The translations under genes and the position numbers were made by a program. 64,000 nucleotides of DNA from Ailurus styani (taxonomy: Eukaryota; Chordata; Mammalia; Carnivora; Ailuridae): positions 1,399,037 through 1,463,036 of the forward strand of contig LNAC01000350.1 of assembly GCA_002007465.1 (NCBI GenBank), in the 5' to 3' direction. The notes beneath the pieces are model-generated. The model saw only the letters and a list, made by a program, of their open reading frames with translations, was not told where the DNA came from and ran no database searches. How positions within the stretch are numbered: position 1 is the first letter of the stretch; each line of letters opens with the position of its first letter. Positions 20,161 through 32,720 of the stretch are shown here, in pieces.

Positions 20161-22387
20161 CATTTGTTTAATAAAAAGTTAGATTTTTAAGGTGAGTAGC
20201 AAAGATAAAAGATTCCAATGTGGATATTCTAGTTTTAGTTTGTTGTTTTTACTTTGGGGTCATGGATAAATATTTGGGGCTATGGTTGTTTAGAAGAGGT
20301 ATCTTTGATTATGGATCCTTTAATGTAACATTAGAAAATACTCATTATTATCTTGTTTATATGTGCTTTATCATATCCATCAGACCATTTCCACATATTA
20401 TCTGAAAAGCTAAAAAAAGTATTTGTTATTTGTGGGAATCAACAAATTTGTCATTGCTATTTAGTGAACAAAAAAGTGACAGTAATAATATATCAGTTTA
20501 TCATCATGTGATTAAAATAAAAATAGTCACCCTGAAAATATTCTGACCAAATAAATTGACTAAAATATATGTTTACAAAAATATAAAAGGTACTTACTCA
20601 ATGTATAAAATAGGACAATAAACATGATTTTTAGAGGCTGTTTTAAAAGATAATATCAAGAGCAAATATGCATCTGTCAATGGAAAAGACAGTGAAGTGT
20701 AGTGGGAAAGAATAGAGAAGTGCTTTAAAAATCAATTCGTGCTATTTCCACTGAATTGAATGCTTGAGAACCAGCAAGAATAGGATAGTTGAAAGATGGA
20801 AAATATACTCTTTGAGGCTATGTTCATTCCCTCTACTATACTCTTTGAGGCTATGTTCATTCCCTCTACTGCCGAAAAATAGCACTCCCAAGGCTAGCAC
20901 TGGAAGAGATGCCCAGAAATGCTATTGTTTTTATAAGCCTGGAGAAAGGTGGTGGACACAGGAATAATCTCCTCTGAGCAATATCTTGGCCAAAAATGAG
21001 TGGTAAACAAAGGCAACTAGATAGGAAAACAAGAATGCTGGACCTCAGCATAACGATAAAACCCAAGAACTGTGAGAACATGTCACTAAAATTGTAAGCT
21101 TGTTTCCAAATAAATACAATAAAGCAGCACTGAAAGACTACCTTTTCACATAAAAATACTCCTCTTCTTCCATAACTCAGCAGATCTGGATGCTTAGCAA
21201 GTTTTTCAACAAATGTATATAGAAAGGGAACAGAAACTTAAGCCTTCTTTGCTACCCTCATGTGGTTGATGGACAGGGATTGTCTCATCGGATGGATCAA
21301 AGTTGGCAGGTACAAAAGTGGTGAGCAGGAGGGTAGTCTGAGTGGTACCCTACAGAGCTGTGTTTTAATGCTTTCACTGTGGATTTTGCAGGGAAGCCTA
21401 TTCTAATTCTCTGTCCTCTAAGGTCCATGCTCTTGTTAGTATTGTTCTTAATTAACTTGATCTGTTCTGTATGTTCCTAGCCTAGTGAAATTGGACTATC
21501 ACTTACAGTCATACACACCAATTCTTAAATTGAGATTTGTGACAAATATGCCTTATTATCCTGCATGAAGTTTCTGGTGGGTACTTAAAAGGAGTACCCT
21601 TTTTAGAAGCAATGCCTTCTAAAATCCACATGAGTTTTCCAGTCCTCTTTAGAAAATGCTTATTTTCTAAACTTTACTCAACAACTCTAAGAACCAGTTT
21701 GTCAGCCCTAACATCTACCTTCTTTATGAAAAAGCAATTATTTTAGCTAGCTAACACTTAGAGCACTCACTAATTTCTAGATTCTAATTTCTAGATACAT
21801 TCCTAAGCATGTTACTAAACACTAATTTCTAGATACGCTACTAATATATATTAACTCATTTAATCCTATAAAAGAACCTATTGACACAGTACTCACTGAT
21901 AGTTATTTCAAAGTAATCCATGTTTATTCCTTCATTTCTTTATTTCATGCCCCCTTCATTCATTTGCTTAATAGGAATTTACTGAAAACTTCTTTATATG
22001 CCAAGCAGCATGTGATACTAACATATATCAGTGACTAAAAAGGTCCTGATTACTACCTTTAGACAATTTTTATCTAACTGAAGTCTCAGAATGTGTCACC
22101 TGGATGTGCCCATACTTCATCAAGTCTTTATGATGGATGGGTGTTTACCTATTTGAGTCATAGGTAGCAAAGGATTGCATATATTTAAATTTGAGAAAAA
22201 CATGGGGCCAAACAGAACTGAAACAACGTCCAAAGTAGAAGACTTTCTGAAGCTTTCAATGTTCTCTAGTGTATTAAATATACTTGGACTATCATGAGTA
22301 CTATGCCTGCATTAATGACAACCTCAACATGTCAACACATCCTTGGTTAAAACAGAATTAAACAAAATATGATTCACTTAAACATCT
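20161..22387. other. Unassigned DNA with small local duplications
   Basis: No gene is recognised. A 33-bp perfect tandem duplication lies at 20804-20869 (separate entry). The motif 'ctaatttctagat' occurs three times between 21769 and 21836. 'atatattaactcatttaatcct' at 21845-21868 resembles part of a minus-strand MIR, and 21930-22080 resembles common old interspersed text, but neither is secure. Confidence 0.4.
20804..20869. repeat. Perfect 33-bp tandem duplication
   Basis: The unit beginning tatactctttgaggctatg occurs at 20804-20836 and again at 20837-20869 with no differences, which implies a recent event. Confidence 0.95.
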
Positions 22388-22740
22388 TACTAGAAAGTAT
22401 TATGCTAACTGAAGTAAGTCAGAGAAAGACAAATACCTCATATGATTCCACTCGTATGTGGAATTTAAGAAACAAAACAAATGAACGTAGGGGGGAAAAA
22501 AGAGAGACAAACAATAAAACAGATTCCGAACTATAGAAAACAAGCTGATGGTTACCAGAGGAGTGGTGGTTGGGAGGGATGGGGGAAATATGTGACAGGG
22601 ATTAAGGAGGGCATTTGTGATGAGCACTGGGGGTAGTATGGAAGTGTTGAATCAGTAAATTCTACACCTGAAACTAATATTACATTGCATGTTAACTAAC
22701 TGGAATTTAAATAAAAACTTAGATGAAAAAAAAAGAACAC
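22388..22740 (+). mobile_element. 5'-truncated carnivore L1, 3' end
   Basis: It begins within the ORF2 end ('gtattatgctaactgaagta', 'gagaaagacaaatacctcat') and runs through a 3'UTR with 'gatggttaccagagg', 'gtgatgagcactggg' and 'ctacacctgaaactaatatt', ending in an A-rich tail at about 22725-22746. About 350 bp, an older carnivore L1 subfamily than the one at 10.5 kb. No certain target duplication. Confidence 0.85.
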
Positions 22741-24129
22741 AAAAAATCTTATTTTCTGTCCTATTTTTCAATCAAAATCCAAGCTTTTTCTGCTCTCGTT
22801 CTATTTGTTGTTATCTTCATTGCATCTGGGTTTTGTTCATTTTTATCCTGCTATTTTTTTCTCATTTAGGGCTTTTTCTCCAGTGCAGAATCATTGTTTC
22901 TTTGTTGATAACTTCTATTACACACTATCTTACGGTTTTCTTCATATCTCTATTCATTTGTTTAACCATAGGTTTTAAGTGGTTCTATCAGCATTTGGTT
23001 AATGTCCCTTCCTTTTGGGGGCACCATTTAATCTAATGGCTTTGCCCTTTACTATTTACTTTTGTTTATAAGCTCATTTTAAATGTGTTAGAGTTTTTAT
23101 TTGATCCCAATTTTTAAATTCTAAATTCAGTGATATTAGGCAAAGTAAAATGGTTCCTCCTCAGAAGTTTATAACTGCACTGAAAACTTGTCATGTAACC
23201 TGTATACATGTAAATATAAGTTAAAATATTAAAAGAAAGCTTAGAGTACATGCCTAGACATCAGTCAAACTGAGAAAAACTAGGAAGACTGCAAAGCTTT
23301 GCAGATTCCTTATATATAAAAAGAATAATTACTATACTTCTATCTTTCAGATAAGCTAATAAAGAGTAAATGCACACGTTATTTTAGAAAGAGTGGTTTT
23401 ATCTTTGTTTTTGTCTTTAGGTATATTTTTACCATATGGGGTTTTCACAAACTTTTCAAGAGTGCCAAACATTATAGATTAAATTGCAACATAATAAATC
23501 ACAGTTGATTCACATGGATTCCTTGCTCCTTAGCTTTGTATGCTTGAGAAGTATGCCCTCTGACAAAATGGGAAGAGTCTAGAATTGTAAGCTGTGCCGC
23601 TCTGCATTGAACTGCCCTGTCTGCTGTCTGCAAACCCTTTTTGTAGTATGGTTAATGTTACACCACATTCAATGATGATCTCATGCTAATTTAAATGTAA
23701 GTGAACTAGTAATGCATGCATTATATTTCTCTTTAAACAAATTCTCTTTAAAAAATTGAACAAATTTAAAAAGTGAGCAAATAGAGGAGTATGGAAGGTT
23801 ACATTTGAATAGTATAGTGAAATTATGTAACAAAATGAGACATGGAGTTTTGCACCAATTCACAATAATTAGAACATCTTAAACTCAGAGAATGCTTTTA
23901 TCTGGTGAACTCGGAGTGCCGTACATCTATTCATTCTTTTCTGTACAAATAGTTCTGTGTCATTTATTTGGTAATATTATCCTAGCAAGAGCAAAGGGAA
24001 ATAATAGGATAAGTTGAGAGTAATTGATTACAAAGTGAGATTATAAGAAAAAGAGACTTCGACTTACTTATCTTTCTCTTCACAACACCTAGATAAGTTT
24101 CTAGCATTAGTAAGTGCTCCCAAATGGGT
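22741..24129. other. Unassigned DNA
   Basis: About 1.4 kb without recognisable repeats. The open frames at 22689-23036 and elsewhere are T-rich and hydrophobic, typical of AT-rich non-coding DNA. Confidence 0.4.
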
Positions 24130-24370
24130 TTAAGAGTATGCATTTTGATGCTAGACAGACCTGGGTTTTAACTTTAATCTGAATGCTTATTGTGAGTTGA
24201 TCATTTTATTTAAACTCTTTGAGTTCCAATTTACTTATTTGCAAAGTAAGGGATTATGTTTAGTATGTTTAGTGTGTTTTGTATGTTAGTATGTTTGCAA
24301 GATTATTAAATAATACACAGAAAGGTCCTAGCTCATTTCCTAGAATTATAAAGTCACTCTTATTAATTAT
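24130..24370 (+). repeat. MIR SINE fragment
   Basis: Recognisable MIR text: 'gctagacagacctgggtttt' at 24151-24170, followed by the 'tgatcattttatttaaactc...gagttccaatttac' region and 'aagattattaaataatacac', then 'ggtcctagctca'. Order and spacing fit a diverged MIR with a local expansion of 'tagtatgttt' repeats near 24260-24295. Confidence 0.8.
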
Positions 24371-24644
24371 TGTAAAAAATATATTGATTTAAAGATAATA
24401 GCTTCTTTTGCCCATTCTACATAAATGTCATATTTTGAGAATGTTTTATTTCTTTCTCAATAATGTTCAGCTGCTATTTGAATGGGCACCATAGCTTCCA
24501 CTTTTCCATCAGACCATTAGACCAACTGAGAATTTGAACAAAGCATGAAACTGATATAGGACAAATTATCACTCTTTGGGGGATATAAAGTAAATTTGGT
24601 ACATAAGCTATTGTGAGAAATTAGAAAATTGCACCAATCACAGG

Positions 24645-25033
24645 CTTTGGTTGTGTGTGTGTGTGTATGTCTCTGTGTCTGTGTGTCTGTGTGTGTGTCT
24701 GTGTGTGTATGTGTGTGTAGTTAGTGGTATTGAGAAACTACGAACTGTCTAGCTCTCAGAAAATTAAAGGGAAGTGCCAGGCTGAGTATTCTTTTTTTTT
24801 TTTTTTAAAGATTTTATTTATTTATTTCACAGAGGGAGAGAGATCANGTGTGTGTCTCTGTGTCTGTGTGTCTGTGTGTGTGTCTGTGTGTGTCTGTGTG
24901 TGTAGTTAGTGGTATTGAGAAACTACGAACTGTCTAGCTCTCAGAAAATTAAAGCGAAGTGCCAGGCTGAGTATTCTTTTTTTTTTTTTTTTTAAAGATT
25001 TTATTTATTTATTTCACAGAGGGAGAGAGATCA
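24645..25033. repeat. Near-identical direct duplication separated by one N
   Basis: 24661-24846 and 24848-25033 are near-identical: each has a (TG)n-rich run, the unique text 'gtagttagtggtattgagaa', then 'gctgagtattc', a T-run and the first 50 or so bp of a minus-strand SINE up to 'agagatca'. The first copy stops abruptly at the N (24847), and the second continues into a complete SINE. Differences are slight (aaagggaag vs aaagcgaag, repeat lengths). This is most simply an assembly overlap left unmerged at a gap. Confidence 0.9.
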
Positions 25034-25199
25034 CAAGGAGGCAGAGAGGCAGGCAGAGAGAGAGAGGGGGAAGCAGGCTCCCCGCTGAGCAGGGAGCCCG
25101 ATGCGGGCCTCGATCCCAGGACCCTGAGATCATGACCTGAGCCGAAAGCAGAGGCTTTAACCCACTGAGCCACCCAGGCGCCCCAGGCTGAGTATTCTT
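24964..25199 (-). mobile_element. CAN-SINE, full length
   Basis: Minus-strand SINE with a perfect 15-bp duplication, aggctgagtattctt, at 24964-24978 and 25185-25199. Close to the young consensus. Its first part is also present, truncated, before the N at 24847. Confidence 0.97.
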
Positions 25200-25269
25200 A
25201 TTGCATAGTCCACTCAGCAGTTAAGCTACTCTGGAGCTAATTTGTATTATTGTGTGTATTTTAATGTAT

Positions 25270-25365
25270 TGTCCTCCTTTGTACCCATCTTCCTTTTGAG
25301 ATCCTTGAGGTCAGGGACTCTATTTTACATTTCATATTTCTAGGACTTACCAAAGCTGATAAAAA
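25270..25365 (+). repeat. Possible L2/MIR-type fragment
   Basis: The text 'ttgaggtcagggactctatt' and flanking sequence resemble the widespread 'gagggcagggactttgtctt' part of L2. Short and decayed. Confidence 0.4.
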
Positions 25366-25714
25366 TTGGAAACTCAGCGTTTTTCAGTGAAAAGTGTAAG
25401 TACATGTTGAGGATTCTAGCTGAAAATCAACAGCAGTCATCTTTCCTGTGAAATCAGGTAGCATATATTATTTATACTTCTTGTCTTGCTATTAACAATG
25501 CTTTGCATTGAGTTAGTAGTTTTAAATACATTTATTCTTCTCTTTTAACTAGAGTAGAAGACATAAAACCTGTCAAACTTTGCTTACCCTCACATCCTTT
25601 GGCACAATGCTTGGTATAGAACGCAACTCAGCATACCCAATATTTTGAATGATAATATGCATTCATATTCATTTAATTTAATTAGCTGCTTTCAAAAATA
25701 GTTTCCCCATCTAG
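25366..25714. other. Unassigned DNA
   Basis: About 350 bp without recognisable features. Confidence 0.4.
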
Positions 25715-26160
25715 AGATAACTGTCATTATTTCTTCTAGCTTTTTATTCTGTGCACACACACACGCATATACATATGGTTGTGTGAATGCGTGCATACAT
25801 AGATTTAGCAAAGTATGGAATTATACAATACATGGTGTGTTGAAACCCATGTTTTCTCTTAATAATGTGTTACTAACATCTTTCCATGCCAATATATATA
25901 TATAATTAAGCAATATAATTTTTAATGGTTGCACAGATTATAAGGCCATTAACAATTTTTAAATATGAAGTCTTATAAACAAACATATAATGTTTCATTT
26001 AAATTCAAAATTTTACTCTCCTATTTACAGGACAGTTGTAATTAAAATTTTTATGAATTGGTTGTTTATATCTTTTGCTTGGTCTACAATTGGTTATTTT
26101 CAATTTTTTAATGAATTTATAAGAACTTTTTATATACTGGGTTTATTAAGTCTGTGTCTT
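25715..26160 (-). mobile_element. Ancient L1-like fragment
   Basis: The text 'ggaattatacaatacatg', 'taacatctttccatgcc', 'ataatttttaatggttgcac' and 'tataagaactttttatatac' has the order of old minus-strand L1 3' regions. Contains a short CA/TA-rich run at 25755-25775. Limits approximate. Confidence 0.55.
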
Positions 26161-26345
26161 TTTTTTTTTTTTGAGGGAGTCAGGGGATGGGAGGAAGGGC
26201 AAAGGGAGAAGAAGAGAGAGAATTTTAAGCAAGCTCCATGCCCAGGTTGGAGCCTGATGTGGGGCTGGATCTCACAGCCCTGAGATCATGACCTAAGTTG
26301 AAATTAAGAGTTGAATGCTTAACTGGCTGAGCTATCCAGGTGCCT
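26161..26345 (-). mobile_element. Old CAN-SINE
   Basis: After a T-run (26160-26172) the sequence has a diverged SINE body and the reversed head 'ttaactggctgagctatccaggtgcc'. It belongs to an older class than the young copies (agcctgatgtggggctggat, aagttgaaattaagagttg). No clear target duplication. Confidence 0.85.
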
Positions 26346-26384
26346 TTTTAAACCCGAGTCTTTAACATATATTACAAATATTTA

Positions 26385-26660
26385 CCTGGGTCTCATTTAC
26401 CTCTACAAAATAGAGATCTGATTATGTCATCCCTCCCAACATGAAATTTTCAATAGCTTTCCATTGCTATATGCATACAAACTCATACTCTTAAACCATG
26501 ACCATCTCCTTGGCCCAAGTTACCACTACACATATCTCAGGCTTCAGGATTCCCAGCTATAGCTTCTTGACTGCCTAATCAGTCCCTACTCTTCCACTGG
26601 ATTTCTATCCACTTTTACCTTCTTTGACATTCTCTTTGTTGCTGTGGGTTTATATTTTTT
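26385..26660 (+). repeat. L2 fragment
   Basis: The text 'gatctgattatgtcatccct', 'caatagctttccattgc', 'actcatactcttaaaccatga' and 'ggattcccagctatagcttc' follows the order of L2 (gatcatgtcactccc...caatggcttcccattgc...). Diverged. Confidence 0.55.
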
Positions 26661-29600
26661 ATTATTCCTTTATTATCATTTGAAAATTTTTCATGAATCA
26701 AAGAGGGGATTATTCTGTTCTGTAGAGTCAGAAGCCTCTAATGTATTTTTAAAAGTGTTTTAATAGAGGTGTGATAAGGGGTATGTAACTCAAGACTATG
26801 TGAGATCTTATAACATCTCTCCTTTTTTTTTAGGGTAAGATAGGGATAAAATCATTTATCATACAGATAGGCTTTGAGCATCTGCTATGTGATAAGGGAA
26901 TGAAAGGTAAAAAGACACAATCCTTGTTCTCAAAAGTTGAATGTCAAGAGAGAAAGGGAGTTACGTTCATTTAGGTAAAAGAGGGAAAGCTTAGTGGAGG
27001 AGAGCATTTGGTTTATCTTTAAATATGGATAAGATATCAGTGGTAGAAATAGGAGAGAAGGGCATTCTGAGCTGAAGTAGTGTCAAGGACAGCAAAAGGA
27101 AGGGCTTCTCCAAAGAGCCTGCTGCCATACACAAAGGGGTACAGTTATCTGTCCATCATCTACCTATTATTGTTTTCTTTCTTTAAGTATCAGTGATGGA
27201 TTTGGACCAAGAGATATGGTAATATAATTTGAAATATTTATAGTAGCAATCACAATCTATATGGCTTCAAGTGAATAGAGTTAAAAGTGCATGCACTTTC
27301 GAAGGTGCACCACATAATCTGCTGTCTACTGGGTTAGATGTGGTCAATACTTAACACCATGCCAGTGACCTGGGTCTCATTAACACCATCAGGGCACCAA
27401 ATAAACTAGCCACACTAAGGTGGTTGCATTACCTACAAAATTGTTAAAGTGAACATATTTTGTAATTGCTGTCTTTGTTATTTATTATGTACATGAAAGA
27501 AATAAAAAAAACAACATCTGTTACTTAAAAACAAAAAACCTTTGACTACATCAAAATGATTTTCTCTAGGGTATTGTTTGAAAAAAGAGAGCTGAATACC
27601 ATGATCCCCTATAGACTCAAGCCTAGCGTTGTAGGAAAGATATGTTTAAACTACCATTTCTGCCCACCTGTGAATTTCCTGATCGGTTATTTCATTTCTC
27701 TAATATAATTGCATGACAGAACAAACACAAATTAATGCTACTGGTCCCCAGTGGAATCCATTTTGAAGTGTTTATAAGCACTAGTGAACTCAAAAAAATA
27801 ATGTAGCAGATGCCTCTATCAAAGTAGTAGTGATGTATTGTTCTGTTTCTGTGAGCACACACACAGTGAAAGTGCTTGTCAGTCATGAAAAGGCTTGGAC
27901 TTCAATGAGATGCATATAAGCCACGTCTGAAACTACAGATCCAAATAGTACAGCTGGAGAACAAGTGTTTGACGCTTAAAAATATTGTGCCTCTAGGACT
28001 AATTACGCTTTTGCAAACTTAGTAAAACATTGCTGTTTATTTAAACTTCGGCTGTACAAGATCTCCCTCAGATGAATGGTAGCTATTCTGAAGCCTGCAT
28101 ATAAACATCTATTTTGTGGAGAAACTGGCAATTAAGGACTTGTAATGAATTCTAGTCTTTTTCAATCTCCTTAAAAGAACACTATCGAATCAAAGAAAAC
28201 AAGATATGAAAAATTCTTTAAAATTCTGCCCTGTCTTTTTCTGATGACATAAGATACCAAGAGCATAACTTATTTTTTTATGTGTTGCACATTTGTATAT
28301 TCATTTCTTGTTACAGGTACAAAATAAGTTATAATTCATAATTCTCCAAAGAACTCCACATACAATTAAAAAAAATTAAATCTTGTGAAGACTATTCTGG
28401 GTAGGTGCAATTGTAGATATTTGTTTTGACACCCCAGTGACATGATAAAGATTTGTTTTGTAGATTCATTGGTTTTAAGATTACTTTAAACTCTTTAAAA
28501 TATTTGGGGCATAACATAAGAGCATATGAAGATATTCCATAAATAGTGGCTTTATTTTTTATATAGAAATATATATTCATGATTGCAAAATCCTATATAT
28601 CTAGGGTTTTTAGGAATATAGCAGATGATATAACTTTGTTGAGATCATAGGTACACCATTCTTTTGTGATAAACTGGACCAAAGTCAAAGAACGTATAAT
28701 TATTTGTATTTTAAGGTTCGTATCTTATAAGTAACAAATATTAGCCAAATACAAAGTAATAACAAATATTTTAGATAGATGGATTACTGATAATTACATC
28801 AAAGGTTTTACCTTGAGAGGGCCAGATATTTCAGAGATAAGGAGCTTTGTGATGATACTGAAACCACTCCTATGAAATCCTTCCTTTCTATACAAAGTGA
28901 ATGTTGTAGGAAAGGTCAGGCTGCTCCCTTGGTCTCCAATGGTGTTCTCCCCATGGATTGCACATGGTGGAGGATCTTTTATTTACTGCAACTGTTGGTG
29001 CATTTTTGATATCCCGAGTCATAAAGAATTCATGGAGCAAAGAAAAGCAAACAATTACAAAACTAGAAAGGGCTAAAGCCTAAGTGTTGCCTCACACTAG
29101 ATCCTCCTGCCTTGAATTTCATGAGCATTTAAAGTTGAATTGGAAGGCTATGCAAGTTTCAAAGCAATTATTTGGACTCACCTGCATCAACCCAAACCCA
29201 CAGTGCTCCTATTTCTATAAAAACAAAACAAACAAATGAAAAAAAATAGAAGGAAAAAATTTACTCTCTCTTTTAGAAAGCAATACTAACAAAACTACCA
29301 CCAACAAGCACATACTGTCCAGATAGAAGCAACAATGGAATCATTCCCTATGGACCGTCTTATTAGTGAATAGTATGACTTTCTCTATTTGGCCAAGATA
29401 TCAATGAATTAATGACATTATATTCTGTCCTTTTCTAACTAAATAGGGAACCAATATCTGTGGGGTTTTTTTCTTCTCAGTTGTCATGGTCAAACTCTTA
29501 GGAGCTAAAGGATTAACTTATAATTTTCTTCTTTCACCCATAAAAAAAGAGGTCGTAGGAAGGATTAAATATCACTTTGAAAATAGAGGTCCTAATACCT

Positions 29601-29772
29601 GTCAAATAGTAACTGCTCCATACATGTGTGCTAAATACTGAATATGATCCCCTTTGGAATATTTTAATCCAGATAAAGTATTTTATCCTATTTCTGCTTG
29701 AAGCACTCGGAAGTAACACCACTGACACATTAATGAGAGAAATATAATGACTCAAATATTACTTTAAAAAAT
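26661..29772. other. Repeat-poor DNA
   Basis: About 3.1 kb without any SINE or clear L1. Predicted open frames are short and featureless. The part at about 27900-28190 has the mixed, non-repetitive texture and homeodomain-type cores (taattacg, caattaagg, taatgaatt) seen in conserved non-coding elements; this is only an impression. 26860-27110 may hold an old interspersed repeat (ggctttgagcatctgctatg). Confidence 0.4.
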
Positions 29773-29932
29773 GGGGGTGCCCAGTTCACTCAGTCAGTTA
29801 AACATCTGATTCTTGATCTTGACGCAGGTCTTGATCTCAAGGCTGTGAGTTCAAGCCCTGCATTGAGCTCCATGCTGGATATGAAGCCTACTTAGGGGGA
29901 AAAAAGAAAGAAAGAAAGAAAGAAAGAAAGGG
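29773..29932 (+). mobile_element. Old CAN-SINE with (GAAA)n tail
   Basis: The head 'gggggtgcccagttcactcag' and the body 'cttgatctcaaggctgtgag', 'tcaagccctgcattgagctc' and 'atgaagcctacttaggggg' form an old carnivore SINE type; the tail has become (AAAG)n at 29904-29931. Confidence 0.88.
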
Positions 29933-30888
29933 CTGTAGAAGCAAAGTTCAGTTGTATTTTAGTGGACTATTCATCACAAGTAAAAGCAGACTAGGTGGGG
30001 CCATATGCTCTGAGACTGGAGGAAGGGTCAGAACAAACCGAATTTCATCTCTTCTTTCAGAACAATTTCCTCTATCACAACACTTACATTACTGCAATTA
30101 TGTCCCCAGTCTTCGTATTTCCAAAAAGAATCCTCAGGTCAAGAAGTGCTCTCTAGTTATGTTTATCCCTAGCACATATTTTAGTGCCGAGCATATAAGA
30201 GTCATGGCATAAACTTCCCTCGAAAGGGATTATTATTGGTTATAATGCAGGGATAAGCATTATTCTGTGGAGGGCAAATAAATAATCAATTGATACTAGT
30301 TGAGATGGTGGAGAGAGGAGAAATTTTCATGGAATGTGTTTATGTGAGCTGAGAGCCTGATCACAGCGAAGGGTAGTTCAGGCTGAGGACATTAAGTGAG
30401 AAGGGTGAGCCAGCCCAACAGAAGAAAGTCATGAAAAGGGAATAAAGAGATGTCAAAAATAAGTTTACTTCTTACGCACTATGCTGGGAGTGAGTCCTGA
30501 CTGGGGAAGCTTTTCCCCATTGAGCTGCCAGGCTATCAGTTTGAGGAGCTCCATGTTCTCACTTCCTTTCATCAATGATCTTTCAAAGGGCACCCATTCT
30601 CTGCTAAAGCATCTGTGAGATGCTGGTAATAGAGGTAAGGAACTGGGCTTAAAATACCACAAACAAAGCCAGAAGCAGAGGTCCAGTCAACAGGGAGATG
30701 GTTGACAGGGTCACACCTGAAGAGGCAAACTTTCAGGTCACTATGGGAATGGGTACTAGATAATGTGTTGAAATCAAACACATTAAAGGTACATTTATGC
30801 CAATAAAGAAATAAGTGCTGGGTTCTGAGTAGTAAATTACCAGGGACATAAAAGCAGAGAGAAATATATCAAAGAAGTCTGAGTTAAA
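29933..30888. other. Unassigned DNA
   Basis: About 950 bp without a recognisable gene. 30240-30430 resembles widespread old interspersed text (tggagggcaaataaataatc...), not assigned. Confidence 0.4.
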
Positions 30889-31164
30889 CTTGAGAGGCCA
30901 CGGCTTTTTTTTTTTTTTTTGGTATGAAACTTTTTTTAATTTAAATTCAATTAGCCAAGGTATAGTACATCACTAGTTTTTGATATAATGTTCAATGATT
31001 CATTAGTTGAATATAACACCCAGTGCTCATCATAACATGTGCCCTTTTTAATTCCATCACCCATTTACTCCTTACCCCCACCCACCACCCTTTCCACAAC
31101 CTTCAGTTTGTTTCCCCAGAGTCAAGAGTCTCATCTGGTTGGTCTTGAGAGCGCAGTGCTTTTT
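30889..31164 (-). mobile_element. 5'-truncated L1 3' end
   Basis: After a T-run (30904-30920) the sequence is the reverse of a carnivore L1 3'UTR ('aattcaattagccaaggtat', 'gttcaatgattcattagttg', 'cacccagtgctcatcataac', 'cttcagtttgtttcccc'). The flanks cttgagaggccacggcttttt (30889-30909, split here as cttgagaggccac + ggcttttt) and the corresponding 21 bp at 31144-31164 differ at four positions, a plausible aged target-site duplication. About 235 bp inserted. Confidence 0.85.
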
Positions 31165-32544
31165 AAAAGGAATTCTTTCTTTGAACTTCTGAAGCAGCCC
31201 TGTACCCATATTTCTTTGAATCTCTTCCTTAAAAAGCCCCATTGCATCTAAATAGTACACTCCTTAGTAGCAGTCTGACCTTGACCACATAACTAACCTG
31301 GGGATAAATTGGAGACTAGTAGTACTAGATTGCAAGAGCTCAATATTTAATTTCCAGAAATTTTGCAAGACAAGTGTTAAACACAGCCATTATCAAAAAT
31401 TAAATGATGTGAACTTAAAATTGAATATATTATAGTAAAATATAAGTATTACTTCTTGAATTATGTGCTACATGTATTTATTTTAGTAATATTTGTAATG
31501 ACATTATGTGTGTGTGTGTGTGTCTGTGTGTGTGTGTGTGTGTGTGTATTCTTTTTTTTTTCCCAGAGAGCTGGACATCAATTGTGAAATGTTTACCAGC
31601 ATGCTATTGAAGTAACCCTTATGACCTTTAGTCTGTCATCTGATAAACTTAGACAGTATTGTATCATACCTCTTAAGGTTATTGAAAAAAATTAATGGGA
31701 TAATACATACCGAGTAAATGATAGATGTTATCATAATCAGTTATTATTTTGCAAAACAATATCTTAGTTTTTCAATAAATTTATATAACTAACTTTTAAA
31801 TGTGTAATAAAACATTTTAAATATTTAAGCTACATGGTTAGTTTTCTAATCAGAAATAATGTTTTTACATATTTATTAGGAAGAGATATTGGTTCTATTA
31901 GGAAGCCTGTCAGAAGACTCTCTCCAGAAAAGATAGGTTTTGAGAGTTGCAACCTATTAAAGAGTTGCTAAGGCAACCATTGCTTGCTAATAATGTAGTG
32001 ATAGAAAAGAAAAGGCAATTTGAGGAACAATGCTTCTGAAAATTCAGAAGAGAAATATAGGTGAACAAACCCTCAATTGGAAATGAAAATGACTAGCCAT
32101 GGGCAGTTTCTTCCTTGAATTCGGTAGCAGAAGGAGAGATTAGGTGGTATTTAGCAAGTGGAAAGACAAAGAGCACGTTTTGACCCTCTTTTCAATGCAA
32201 CTGCATTATTTATCATCATTAGTTTCTCATGGTTTTAAAAGAGATGGAATTAGAGACCCATCATACTAATCTTAAAGCTAGATTCTGGCACTTTGGTAAA
32301 TGATATTAAAGTAACTATCGTCATACGTTTGCAGCAAACCTCAATGATAAGTTTATTTCTTTTAAGTCAATATATATCTTAGGGGTTGGATTTGAAAATC
32401 TAAATTGGTACCCTGACAATAGCAAATGTCCCATGTTCACATCATATGGCACCTTCAAAGGATTTATTCAGTTAACTGCTTTTTGCATTTTATCAGTGTA
32501 ACAAGATGACAAATTAATTTGGATGCTCAAGGAAGCCTTTATTG
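31165..32544. other. Unassigned DNA with a (GT)n microsatellite
   Basis: Nothing recognisable except (GT)n at about 31508-31549 followed by a T-run. Confidence 0.4.
31508..31549. repeat. (GT)n microsatellite
   Basis: GT dinucleotide repeat with one CT interruption. Confidence 0.97.
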
Positions 32545-32720
32545 TGAGAAAGGTATTAAATACATTAACCCTTAATTTTCACAATCCTTTATTAATCTGG
32601 TGAGTTATGTAATATTACCACTTTTCTAATGATATAACCAAAGAGTCTAGAGATTAAATCCTCCAGACTGGTAAATGCCAAAGCTTAGATTTTATTCTAA
32701 GCCAATTATAATCTTAATTC
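32545..32720 (-). repeat. Probable MIR fragment
   Basis: The text 'acattaacccttaattttcacaatcc' followed by 'gtaatattaccacttttctaatg' and 'gagattaaatcctccagactg' fits the reversed MIR order (aactcatttaatcctcacaac...tattatccccattttacag...). Diverged. Confidence 0.6.

Noticed and set aside
24724..24909. Open frame running across the N with a VCVCV repeat
   Set aside because: It spans the ambiguous base, (TG)n and a SINE piece; not a gene.
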